A stretch of DNA of 20,797 bases, taken from NCBI GenBank assembly GCA_000969725.1, contig JXSR01S074567.1; one strand, written 5' to 3'. The DNA comes from Ophiothrix spiculata (taxonomy: Eukaryota > Echinodermata > Ophiuroidea > Amphilepidida > Ophiotrichidae). Numbering within the stretch: position 1 is the first letter of the stretch; every line of letters begins with the position of its first letter. Positions 1 to 8,006 of the stretch are shown here, piece after piece. The notes under the pieces are model-generated. The model ran no database searches and was not told the DNA's origin. It was given only the letters and a program-made list of their open reading frames with translations. The translations under genes and the position numbers were made by a program.

Positions 1-435
1 CTTCCTCAAAAAGAAATTAACAAAATCCAAAGAGTCCAAAATATCGCTGCTCGTTTAATCTCTCTCACTAGGAAACGTGACCACATAACCCCAATCCTCC
101 GTGACCATCTGCATTGGCTACCTATTGAACAAAGAATAAATTACAAAATTCTTCTTCTTACATATAAAGCATTCCATGGCATTGCACCTTCTTACGAAAC
201 TGAGCTTATCAGGCCCTATGTACAACCTAGGAGCTTTAGGGCTGGCAGTGTACGACCACATAATAATCTCATGGTCATTAATCCACGCACCAAGACATAT
301 GGTGAGCGTTCATTCACTGTCGCTGCCCCAATGCTATGGAATGCTCTCCCATCCCATGTCCGTAGGTTGCCAACCATTAATCAATTCAAGGGTCAGCTTA
401 AAACATCCCTCTTCAACTCTGCCTACACTGTGTAA
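1..435 (+). pseudogene. L2/CR1-type non-LTR retrotransposon, C-terminal end of the reverse transcriptase ORF (5' cut by window edge)
   Basis: Frame 1 is open from the first base to a TAA at 433-435, giving 144 codons with no start because the ORF enters from outside the window. The translation begins with a KIQRVQNIAARLI-like segment, then HLHWLPIEQRINYKILLLTY, then a TKTYGERSFTVAAP-like stretch followed by LWNALP, and ends shortly after an FKGQLKTSLF motif. This order (RVQN.AARL, HWLP...RI.YKILLLTYKA, APxLWNALP, F...LKT.LF) is the conserved tail downstream of the reverse transcriptase domain in L2/CR1-clade retrotransposons, so the identification is by family knowledge. The visible part has no internal stop or frameshift, which suggests a fairly young copy. 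The endonuclease and catalytic RT domain would lie upstream and cannot be judged. A short 3' region and an (ATT)n tail follow. Confidence 0.85.
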
Positions 436-543
436 TTTTTGTTTTTTTCATTTCTTTTGTATGTTTTCATAGCGCATTGAGATGTTTTTATGTTATTTAC
501 GCTCACAAATATGGTTTTATTATTATTATTATTATTATTATTA
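436..543 (+). repeat. 3' untranslated tail of the L2/CR1-type element with terminal (ATT)n microsatellite
   Basis: About 80 bases follow the stop codon of the retrotransposon ORF, and then 517-543 is a pure run of nine TTA/ATT triplets. L2/CR1-clade elements commonly end in a short 3' microsatellite instead of a poly(A) tail, so this run probably marks the element's 3' terminus. Unrelated AT-rich sequence begins at 544. Confidence 0.65.
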
Positions 544-1136
544 AATGGAATTTTATAAAACGTCACTGAAGTCAATAAATATTCAAAATGATCAATGCAG
601 AATGATTTTAGATGATGAAACATAAAACATCTTGTCCCATAATAGGTTTTAACATCCAAATCCAAAAAAGTGCACATTTTGAGGTTCAAAATGGGTAAAA
701 AGGTATATTTCTACACACCAAAATGGATTTCAAAAGCACATTAGAGCAGCATTAACGATATCAAATATCCCAAGTAATCCATGTAAATAACTTTACAGGA
801 ATCATGTGTCCCTAAATTATTTCCCACGAAATTTGAAAATCCAAAATAGCCACCGAAATTAGGTTCAAAATGGTAGGAAAAGAATCCTTTTATACAAGAA
901 ACTAGTTACAGTGACATTAAATTTACATTAAAACAGAATTTAATATGTTCTGTTTTCAAAGTAATGAAGGAATATTGCTTTAGGGGCTACAAAAGAGACA
1001 TATTGACCAAGGTGTGTAATTCACATGTATTAATATGGCCGCCAAAATTATATTTCCTAAAGTATGCATAAACTGTAGTGGTATTTTGGCGGGCGTATTG
1101 GGTCTCTTTTTCAACGATATTTTTAATTTATAACAT
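544..1136. other. Unassigned AT-rich spacer with scattered AAAATGG words
   Basis: No gene is visible. The stretch repeatedly uses phrases of the type CCAAAATGG or CAAAATGG (for example near 688, 720, 868) and contains ATATGGCCGCCAAAATTA at 1034. This looks like old, decayed interspersed repeat sequence, but no terminal repeats or periodic unit could be defined by eye. Confidence 0.4.
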
Positions 1137-1154
1137 GTGAAAGCAATTATTTGG

Positions 1155-1436
1155 TTACATCATCCTACCAGGGAGGTAATATATGGTGACTTACCCAAAC
1201 TATCAGAAATAGTGAGAGGTCGCCGCCTAAACTTTGCTGCTCACTCTTCTAGAAGGCTTGAGGAACCAGTGTCTGGACTAGTGTTCTGGACGCCCACCCA
1301 AGGGATACGTGCACAGGGAAGACCAAGGCTGACCTACCTAGTTCTTCTTACACAGGATGCTGGCATTGATCAAACTCATGCTAAACAGACAGCAGTGGAG
1401 AAAATTCATTATGGCTTCCGACCGCGGTCGACATAA
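1155..1436 (+). pseudogene. Decayed C-terminus of a second non-LTR retrotransposon (endonuclease-RT polyprotein)
   Basis: The reading frame ending in TAA at 1434-1436 gives, from about 1158, HHPTREVIYGDLPKLSE, then RRLNFAAHSSRRLEEPVS, then a hydrophobic-W-PTQG segment, then GRPRLTYLVLL and a final PRST. The succession T.R..IYG(D/N)LPK(V/L)S, RRL.FAGHC.R..EEPVS, L.LW.PTHG, GRP..TY.D.L..D.G and a terminal R.ST is characteristic of the extreme C-terminus of an endonuclease-RT retrotransposon family abundant in marine invertebrates. Decay is visible: the usual GHC is AHS, and the usual DR..W motif near the end is absent. The fragment is truncated at its 5' end and followed immediately by (ATAG)n. 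It is distinct from the copy at 1-435. Confidence 0.7.
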
Positions 1437-1452
1437 ATAGATAGATAGATAG
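1437..1452 (+). repeat. (ATAG)4 microsatellite, 3' tail of the preceding retrotransposon
   Basis: Four ATAG units begin one base after the stop codon of the RT remnant. A tetranucleotide run directly after the ORF is the usual 3' end of this kind of non-LTR element, so I read it as the element's tail and not an independent microsatellite. Confidence 0.6.
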
Positions 1453-1504
1453 TTTTCCATTTATTCCGTAAAAAAATGTTAAGATTGGATTTTATAGGGT
1501 CAGT

Positions 1505-1546
1505 TATAAAGATTAGATTTAGGGTTTAGGTTAGGTTTAGGGTTAG
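1505..1546 (+). repeat. Degenerate telomere-like TTAGGG/TTTAGGG tract
   Basis: The sequence contains consecutive but irregular units: TTTAGGG, TTTAGG, TTAGG, TTTAGGG, TTAG. These resemble the metazoan TTAGGG telomere repeat with length variation. It is short (about 30 bases), interstitial and imperfect. It could equally be a decayed simple repeat. Confidence 0.4.
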
Positions 1547-1890
1547 CAATATGCAAGAAATTATGAGCAAATAGGGTTTTGGTAAAATTCAAGGTTTGAG
1601 TTACCGAAATATTAAAAGTCATTGGGCGTCAGGAAAAAACAAGGATTCTTCTCGATGCAGTGTTACCGTAACAGTTTTAGTAAACCAGCTTTCATGTTCA
1701 TGTGGAATCGTGACAATTATACCTTTTATAATTTCTTTGAGCAGCAGCGACCGCCCTAGCCCTTGTTTCTACAATCGCCCCGACACACAACTTTGGCGGC
1801 CTAACCTAGCCCTATCATGTCGGTATGCCCAATTTTCATATCAAAATGACCGCAAACATGGCAGAGGATATAAAAGAAGATTTAAATACG
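1547..1890. other. Unassigned spacer
   Basis: No gene, terminal repeat or microsatellite is visible. An open frame at 1596-1910 runs into the neighbouring transposon and has no recognisable motif. It is treated as chance. Confidence 0.4.
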
Positions 1891-1895
1891 TACCG
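1888..1895 (+). repeat. Left target-site duplication of the hAT-like MITE
   Basis: ACGTACCG directly precedes the CAGTGGCGTAG terminus and recurs as ACGTACGG after the other terminus. It includes the first bases of the host element's own end. Confidence 0.7.
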
Positions 1896-2303
1896 CAGTG
1901 GCGTAGATAGGGGAGGGCAAGGGGGAAGGGGGGGGGGGGCAAGTTGCCCCGGGCGCCACCTCTAGGGGGCGCCAAATCGCCACTACACGAAAAATAATTG
2001 GACGAACAACAGGGGACATACTGCTGAAATTAGCACATTTTTGCCTAAAAGGGCTAAATTTTTGCGCGCTCTGCGCGCCCTTAAGATATTGGTACTTTTT
2101 AGCTTTAAATAAGCAAATATTACTGCAAAAAACGAAATAAAAATAGGCAAATTTTTGCAGAAATTACCCATTTTAGCCAAAAAGAGGAGTTTTTCAAAGC
2201 TGTTGGAATTTTTTTGGGGGGCGTGCCTTTTCAAGTTGCAAGGGGGGGGGGGCGCCAGTTTCACTTCTTGCGCCGGGCGCCAGACACCCTCGCTACGTCC
2301 CTG
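1896..2303. mobile_element. hAT-like MITE (408 bp) with 8-bp target-site duplication
   Basis: The element starts CAGTGGCGTAG (1896) and ends CTACGTCCCTG (2303). The inverted ends agree at 9 of 11 positions. It is flanked by ACGTACCG (1888-1895) and ACGTACGG (2304-2311), an 8-bp duplication with one mismatch, as expected for the hAT superfamily. Both subterminal regions carry long G or C runs and GGGCGCCA-type words, while the interior is AT-rich. There is no transposase. The target is the left tip of the larger inverted-repeat element, so the insertion is younger than that element. Confidence 0.75.
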
Positions 2304-2311
2304 ACGTACGG
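2304..2311 (+). repeat. Right target-site duplication of the hAT-like MITE
   Basis: ACGTACGG directly follows the CTACGTCCCTG terminus. It differs from the left copy by one base (C to G), consistent with decay after insertion. Confidence 0.7.
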
Positions 2312-2917
2312 TAAACTGGCGTGACTTTAAATGCCGGGTGAATTTGAACACAATTTCGCCAAAATGGTTCATGAACGACTCGTCTCGCCTGATAGTGGTT
2401 TGTACAGGACTTCAACTAGGCCAAAAAACGTTGTTCTGTTGTCCTCCACCGCCCGCCTCAAATTTTCAAAACTGGAAAAAAAAAGTTTTTACTGTATACA
2501 GTATATACCGCGCCTGATTTTCAGATTTCCAAAAAAGGTTGTTTTTTTCTTTAAGAATTTTGATCTTTTTAAAATATTTTTAAGTTTTTATTTTCATTTT
2601 TTGCTTACATTTTAATACTGTTTTTAAACTTGTATAAAGGAATTTTTCGGAACAGTAGACTTATTTGCATCTTTATAGAGGCCATAATTTGGTGTATCTT
2701 TGACTTACATTTTAAAAAAATCTTTAGAAAAAATACGCCGCCCGCACTTGTCAAAAAGGTTGTGGAGGACAACCAAACAATTTATTTCTTTGGCCTAATA
2801 TTAACCATTATTATTGGTTGAAATCATTTACAAACCACCATCAGGCACGATGTTTGTTTTGTGAACAACTTTTGTTCAAAGTCACCTCTGTGTTCAAAGT
2901 CACCCCAGTTTACGGTA

Positions 2918-3954
2918 TTTGATTTGAATGCTTTTTATTTTGGTCAGTTTCCTTTTGCAGTTTTGTACAATAGGGACAAAATATCGAGGTGGTGAATCAC
3001 CTCTGGTTAGACGAGGGTTAATGTGTTTTAGTTTAATATTTTCATCAACCCATGCATGTATTATTGATTGGGAAGCAGCTGTGTTCTCGAGTTCTCAGAA
3101 CCAATATTTCACTCATAGGTCTTTAGTTGTTGTTAACCCTTGGGCATAAAACACTTATGTGCCGTAATGAATTCAGAATTGCTTTTCCCACTAGCAAAAT
3201 TACATCATCATTACTAGCTGCAATTACTAGCTACATACATGGACTTACTGTTGACACTATGGAGTAGAGAGCATACTATTCTGTTGAAAATTGCTCCTAC
3301 TTCATAATAATACACTATTATTGTTGTCCACATAGTTGGAATAAAATATTTTTATCCACTGTTTTATGTAAAGGTCGATTTATGAGGAAAGTAACTAGAA
3401 ACCTTTGTTACTTTTGGTCAGGTTTGCTAGGTAATCTAGTTGAGTGTGAAATGGAGCTGCGAATGTGATCAAATTTCTCATGTACTGGTAGGGAGCAACA
3501 ACACCAACTGGTCTAAAACGTGATTTTGAAGTCAAATTTGATTTGACAACGCCTGGGTCAAGGTCACTTTACTACTAAAAATATGATATCATCGATTTGA
3601 CACATTTTTGAAGCTATACCAAGTACATTTTTCATTTGGACTTTTTTCTGGCTAAACGCATTTTTATTTTTCAAAATCAGTACATAATCTCGACAGTACC
3701 AACGTTTCTAAAGATTTCTTTGAATTGTTTGGTAGTATATAACATGGAGTGATGGTACTTTAAGCTGGTTGTAAGATTTCTTAATCATTAATTTTTAAAT
3801 ACGGCGCAGTCCACTGAATGATGGAGGAGGATTGATGGTCACGTGAGTCAGTTGGCATAACCCGGAGTATTGCCCCGGAGTATTGCATGCTTCAATCGCC
3901 ACATTCACTCCAATTTGCCCGAGAATGAAAATGTAGTAACACTACGTTATTTTT
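2918..3954. other. Unassigned spacer with a solitary piggyBac-like terminus and a 13-bp tandem duplication
   Basis: No gene is visible. Two small items stand out: a lone GGTTAGACGAGGG followed by TTAA at 3005-3021, and a perfect 13-bp direct repeat, CCCGGAGTATTGC, at 3861-3873 and 3874-3886. The rest is AT-rich and featureless by eye. Confidence 0.4.
3005..3021. mobile_element. Solitary terminus resembling the piggyBac-like MITE end
   Basis: GGTTAGACGAGGG abuts TTAA here. The MITE at 4151-4745 ends GGTAGACGAGGG before TTAA, so this differs only by one extra T. No partner end with CCCTCG was found upstream within the window, so it may be a solo end or a truncated relative. Confidence 0.4.
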
Positions 3955-4146
3955 CCATATGTGACCATATATGAGCAGTAAATGCTAGAAATTTCATTTT
4001 GCGCTACAAGTGAAAATACATGTCAAGGTTATAATTTGTCGAAATTGATTTTTTGACAGATTCACAATTCTAGTGCTTACTACAACATACCAGCAAAGTT
4101 TCATTTCAAGAAAATGATAGGAAATGTGAAATAAATGGGCATATTC

Positions 4147-4150
4147 TTAA
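4147..4150 (+). repeat. TTAA target duplication, left
   Basis: TTAA directly outside the CCCTCGTCTACC terminus. Confidence 0.75.
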
Positions 4151-4745
4151 CCCTCGTCTACCGCAACCCCCCCCCCCCCTAAGGTTTTTCCCCGCTGCAT
4201 AAAAACGCAAAAGCAACCGACCCCAGGCATTTGGGTAATCTCTTTAACATCCTTTGCGGTCATTTTGATTAAAAAAATAGGGGAGTACCACCTAAGGTGG
4301 GGTTAGGGTAGGCCGTCAAAGTTGGGGTGTAGTGGGGGGTTGGTGAAGCCTCGGAAAATTTTAAGTCGCCATTTCGAAAAATATATGCATGCTATGAAGC
4401 TGAAACTTGCAGGGCATGTTAGAATTATCATTTCCCTTCTTTATTAGCAAAAAAAAACCGACGAAAATCGGTCATTTAGAACTTTTATAGCAAAATTTTG
4501 ATTTTGGTGGCCATTTTGCCAAAATCCCGATTTTCTGATTTCTTTATGACGTCATAATTACGTAACGCCTTGGCCGATTTGTGTGATCTTGGTATCATTG
4601 GATAGGGGAGGACCATATCTATCTATTAATAGCAAGACCAAGTTCAAAGGGGGTTCCGTTCTAAACATTTAGGGGGGAACAACCCTCCCCCCCCCCCTCC
4701 CCCTTGGGTAGACGTATTACAAAAAATAGCCTGGGTAGACGAGGG
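4151..4745. mobile_element. piggyBac-like MITE (595 bp) flanked by TTAA
   Basis: The ends are CCCTCGTCTACC (4151-4162) and its exact complement GGTAGACGAGGG (4734-4745), a perfect 12-bp inverted repeat. TTAA flanks both sides (4147-4150 and 4746-4749). A CCCT...AGGG terminus with TTAA duplication is the hallmark of the piggyBac superfamily. Just inside each end is a long C or G run. A partial second GTAGAC motif lies near 4708. The interior holds a small palindrome (ACCGACGAAAATCGGT near 4457) and no transposase ORF, so it must have been mobilised in trans. It sits inside the element with CCATATGTGACC ends. Confidence 0.8.
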
Positions 4746-4749
4746 TTAA
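4746..4749 (+). repeat. TTAA target duplication, right
   Basis: TTAA directly outside the GGTAGACGAGGG terminus. Confidence 0.75.
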
Positions 4750-4980
4750 GACGATCAACATAACATTATAGGGCTTACTAGCTTTTGAACGCGTTTATTT
4801 CAGTTATACGTTTTACTCACTGACAACCTTTGACGGACCATAACTTGACTTCTGGAAATCGTGTGAAGTTCATTAAGGTGTATTTTAATCCTTAAAGTAT
4901 GGTCTTTGCAAATAATTAAAAATGTGAAAATGAAAAGGGCTGGCATTTACTGCTGCTTTGGGCTGGACGGTCACATATGG

Positions 4981-5160
4981 TCTATACAATATGCATCAGG
5001 TTTAAGTACCTCAACAGGCCGGATCTTTTTGTTATTATCAGCATGAACTAAGATGTCACGGAGAACGTGGGGGTGTTTGGAGGCAGGTGGGGGACTTTTA
5101 AGTCTACTATCAGAGTTAATGATACAAAAAAAAGCTTAAGGTGGCTTATATAGCACAGAT
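4981..5160. other. Unassigned spacer
   Basis: AT-rich, with a short G-rich patch around 5068-5093. No feature is recognised. Confidence 0.3.
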
Positions 5161-5660
5161 AGAATTCCTCTATTTAATTTTCTTATTTTTTTGATATATG
5201 GTGCTTTTATATGTGCTGATCACATTTCTTAAATAAAAAAAAAAGGGGGTCACCGACTTAGTTTTTGAGAAAAATCCATTTTAAAAAGGTATGTTGTACC
5301 ACTTTTTACCATTGTTGACGTCTATGGTAAAATCAAAAACAAATTAGACAAAATACTTAGAATTAAAATGTTTTTTCTCTTTCTCACGTTATGTTTTGGT
5401 CCTTATATAGTTCTTAAAAAAACCGTAATGAAAAATATGGTCAATGACTTACTTTTTGAGAAAGTAAAATTAGGCAAAAAATTGACATTTTTTTTAGCAA
5501 TGACTAATACCTTAAGCACTGTGCGCTTTGAGCCTGTGCCGTCAGGAGTAACGCACATGGTCTTATGCGTGAATATAAAAATGACACACGTGTAAGATCG
5601 CGTTATATTAAAGCGCAAGATACAGTACGCCATGCAGAAAGTACGCTAAAAGCTCGGGAT
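5161..5660 (+). repeat. Direct repeat copy 1 of an unclassified ~500-bp interspersed element
   Basis: This copy begins AGAATTCCTCTATT and ends CTCGGGAT. It shares with 6033-6466, in the same order, TGATATATGGTG, GTGCTGATCACATTT, GGGGGTCACCGACTT, GTTTTGGTCCTT, TAGCAATGA, TGTGCGCTTTGAGCC, GTCAGGAGTAACGC, TGTAAGATCGCGTT and AAGCGCAAGATACAGTACGC. Each copy also repeats internally a phrase like GGTCA(C/A)(C/T)GACTTA followed by CTTTTTGAGA. The GCGCTTT at 5524 and AAAGCGC at 5610 can pair as a hairpin. No ORF is convincingly conserved between copies. The family is unknown. Confidence 0.7.
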
Positions 5661-6032
5661 AAATACTTTGAAATAGAGGGTTTGCACGACGCGATACGCA
5701 ACATACACGCAGACCGTTCTCGCCGCCCCTGCGCCATCTTGGTAGGGTTGGAGTAATTTGTAATGTGAACAAGACATCAAAATCTTCTGTAACTTGTGAT
5801 TGACTTAAAATCAAGACATTAAAATTTAAATAAATAAATGTAATGTATATTTATGTCAACATCAGTTGTGATCTGGTATCGTGTTACTGCTAAAAGACTT
5901 TTATATGACGGGACTTTTTGTTTGCCCGCCCATGAAAATGGTGTTGTGAGTACGATGACGTCACGTGCAATCCCTCTATTGTGTCTAACACCGCTGATAT
6001 CAGCTCACTCGTGTCCGACACCGTTTCTGTGC
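5661..6032. other. Spacer between the two direct-repeat copies
   Basis: It contains an A-rich AAATTTAAATAAATAAATG at about 5822-5840 that could be the tail of a retroposed sequence, and a pair of GTGTC(T/C)(A/G)ACACCG words at 5978 and 6011. No gene is seen. Confidence 0.3.
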
Positions 6033-6466
6033 AGAATTCCTCTATTAATTTTTCTTATTTTTTGATATATGGTGTTTCCATACGTGCTGATCACATTTTT
6101 GAAATAACAAATGGGGGTCACCGACTTCAAAAACACTATGGTAAAATCAAAATAAATCAGACAAAAACACGTATAATTTTCTCTCTTTTTCATATATGTT
6201 TTGGTCCTTTTATAGTTCTTTAAAAAAACGTAATAAAAAAATATGGTCACCGACTTACTTTTATGAGATATTAAGCAAAATAAAGTTAAACATTTGCATT
6301 TTTTAGCAATGAGTAACACCTTAAGCAGTGTGCGCTTTGAGCCCTGTGCCGTCAGGAGTAACGCGCATGGTCTTATGTATGAATATAAAAAGGACGCACG
6401 TGTAAGATCGCGTTTTATTAAAGCGCAAGATACAGTACGCCAGAAAGTACGCTTAAAGCCCGGGAT
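6033..6466 (+). repeat. Direct repeat copy 2 of the same unclassified element
   Basis: This is a shorter version of 5161-5660 in the same orientation, starting AGAATTCCTCTATT and ending GCCCGGGAT. It lacks roughly 60 bases present in copy 1 (the part around GTATGTTGTACCACTT near 5288) and carries many substitutions and small indels. The stem-forming GCGCTTT and AAAGCGC words are kept at both places. The copies are separated by about 370 bp of different sequence, so this is either two insertions or an old tandem duplication with an insertion between copies. Confidence 0.7.
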
Positions 6467-6780
6467 ACTTCTTCTGAGTGCATTAGGGCCTCCGATCGCT
6501 GAACCGCTTTTTGGCTCTCTCAATTTGGTTCTCCACTGTCATGTGGCCATTGTGACTGCAATGTCGGATTTATTAATCGCATTTTATCCTTGTGTATATG
6601 TTGTACATGGTATAATCTTACTTTTTAATCCGTGTACACTTTTTCATCTGTATGTGGACTCACATGGCTATAAGCCCCATTTGCAGCTTTCCTGGTTTTT
6701 CAACGGCATTCATTCAACTTTTTTATTGTTCTGTTATTGTTAAATGTTGAATAGTGTTTAAATGAAACAATCAATCAATT
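6467..6780 (+). mobile_element. Probable 3' end of a CR1-like non-LTR retrotransposon
   Basis: The stretch ends in CAATCAATCAATT (6768-6780), a short tetranucleotide tail of the kind that closes CR1-clade elements. About 100 bp upstream is ATAAGCCCCATTTGCAGC followed by TTTCCTGG, which resembles the conserved 3' UTR word (AGCCCC...GGGCTTTCCTGG) I associate with CR1-like elements of marine invertebrates. That association is from memory. There is an open frame across part of the stretch but it shows no RT motif. The left limit is set only by the end of the preceding direct repeat. Confidence 0.35.
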
Positions 6781-7417
6781 GCGGGTGGTTAGAGAAATCC
6801 TTTCACTTTTCCGTGAAATCACCATCAGAACATTACTGTTCTTAGTATTATGCCTAGCATCATGGCAGCTTGTTTGAAGCAAGAACATTTGTGAGTCCGT
6901 AGGTTTGGAATAAGATTAGTCGATTTTTAGATCTTTAGATCTGTGCCTTATGGCTGGTGTCAATCCTTCACGTTCGGAAAGGATATTACTCTGAGACTGT
7001 AACTCACCAACTAAATGGCACTTAAATCTATATGAACGTTTATTTTAGAAACAGGATTGCATAGTGAACAAAATGGTGATGTCAGTTGATTTTTGACAAA
7101 AACCTACAATAAATATATGCATTTTGCCGCCATAAATTTCTGGAAAGCAAAGATAAAGGTTGATTTAGTTAAATTTGGGAAATTTTAGAATGTAGAAACC
7201 AATGTCCGGGTTGGTTTCCTCAAAATTATTTTCTTTTTTTAATAAGACGAAACTATGTCAAAAGTGGCCATCTTTGCTGTTTTAATCAATCATCTTTTAA
7301 CCTAGTTTTAACATATCAATATTCAAAAGCAAACAAAATTGAACCTAGGCTAATTCGATCCATGTTAGTTAAAGATATTTGTGACTTGATTTTGAAAATA
7401 AAGAAGCGCTATTACCA
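6781..7417. other. Unassigned AT-rich spacer
   Basis: No coding motif or terminal repeat is seen. A 9-bp tandem word (TTTAGATC, twice, near 6925) is the only local repeat. Confidence 0.35.
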
Positions 7418-7741
7418 TTAACCGTTTATTTTCTTAAACAATAATTGCTGAGCCGTTTCCGTCTGACGATCTATATCTTGTGCCTGGTACCTGAGCTGAT
7501 TGGAAACGGACATGCAGCTATCAAAGTAGGTCGTCTCTTTTGACACCGATGTCAGTAAGTTGAGTATGGTATTAAGAACGTATTGATCCCTGGATGTGAT
7601 AAGCGTATTATTGATGTAGTAAAAATCAGAGAAAATTGTGCTTTCCTCAGACTGGTATAGTAGGAATAATAGTTCCTCGTTCTTATTGTCCACGTTGTAC
7701 AGTAAAAGGTTAACAACAGAGAGCAACTCTTCTAGCAACAT
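7418..7741 (-). CDS. Orphan 107-codon ORF, possible exon or retrocopied gene fragment, function unknown
   Basis: Read on the minus strand, an ATG at 7741-7739 opens a 107-codon frame ending in TAA at 7420-7418. The codon before the ATG is TAA, so the frame cannot extend upstream unspliced. The product is acidic to neutral and leucine-rich, with an N-terminal LLEELLSVVNLLLYN helix-like stretch, a Y/N/T-rich middle, and a Q/E/D/R-rich C-terminal segment (RYQAQDIDRQTETAQQLLF) that could form a coiled coil. I do not recognise the family. In its favour are a mixed, non-repetitive amino-acid composition and a visibly less AT-rich base composition than its flanks. Against it, one or two chance ORFs of this size are expected in 20 kb of such DNA. 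TATATAA lies on this strand near 7945, about 200 bases upstream, but this has little weight. Confidence 0.3.
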   Translation of the reverse strand: MLLEELLSVVNLLLYNVDNKNEELLFLLYQSEESTIFSDFYYINNTLITSRDQYVLNTILNLLTSVSKETTYFDSCMSVSNQLRYQAQDIDRQTETAQQLLFKKING

Positions 7742-8006
7742 TTAATAGCTGGAGGTTTTATGGTTGGTCTATGGAAGGCAGACCTAGAGTCTTTGTGGAC
7801 TTAAATTACTTATACACTGGGCTTTCAAAGAACACGGTTTTTACACCGGATTTCACCGGATGTCATGGACATTTAGGCTCCGTTACCATTCTCATTGATC
7901 TATCCAATCCGCTCCTCTTGTGCTATCTTGCTCTTGCCTATAAATTATATAAGGCTTGAAGTATGGAATATATTGTTTCTATTGTTTCTGTCTTAAATAA
8001 CTATTT
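7742..8006. other. Unassigned spacer upstream of the orphan ORF
   Basis: It holds a TATA-like TATATAA on the minus strand near 7945 and a duplicated ATTGTTTCT near 7973-7989. No other feature is recognised. Confidence 0.3.

Larger units (their letters stand above)
1891..2917. mobile_element. Non-autonomous DNA transposon with ~150-bp terminal inverted repeats, split at its left tip by a hAT-like MITE
   Basis: The right end, read inward from 2917, is TACCGTAAACTGGGGTGACT. The left copy reads GTAAACTGGCGTGACTTT from 2311, while its first bases, TACCG, are at 1891-1895 on the far side of an inserted MITE. The similarity continues inward: GCCTGATAGTGGTTTGTA near 2387 pairs with the complement of TACAAACCACCATCAGGC near 2830, and TTGTCCTCCACC at 2439-2450 pairs with the complement of GTGGAGGACAAC at 2762-2773. 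The terminal repeats are therefore roughly 150 bp. No transposase frame is present. A target duplication could not be fixed. The superfamily is unknown. Confidence 0.65.
3955..4980. mobile_element. MITE with CCATATGTGACC ends, interrupted by a piggyBac-like MITE
   Basis: The left end at 3955 reads CCATATGTGACC, followed by GAGCAGTAAATGC and a TTTCATTTT stretch. The complement of the right end (4980 inward) reads CCATATGTGACC, then GCAGCAGTAAATGCC and a TTTTCATTTT stretch. The paired order over about 50 bp shows these are inverted ends of one element. Without the nested insertion it would be about 430 bp. No coding frame is present. A TA target could be hidden in the ATAT of the termini, so the superfamily is undecided. 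Confidence 0.65.

Noticed and set aside
176-472. 98-codon open frame
   Set aside because: It is out of frame with the recognisable retrotransposon C-terminus at 1-435 and has no motif. It is a shadow.
1983-2372. 129-codon minus-strand open frame
   Set aside because: It runs through the hAT-like MITE and across its junction into the neighbouring element. No family resemblance.
6005-6523. 172-codon minus-strand open frame, the longest in the window
   Set aside because: It reads across the direct-repeat copy 2 and beyond. The matching frame in copy 1 is not conserved and the product has no recognisable motif.
6294-6743. 149-codon plus-strand open frame
   Set aside because: It spans the end of a repeat copy and a probable retrotransposon 3' UTR. 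The hydrophobic tail reflects T-rich DNA.
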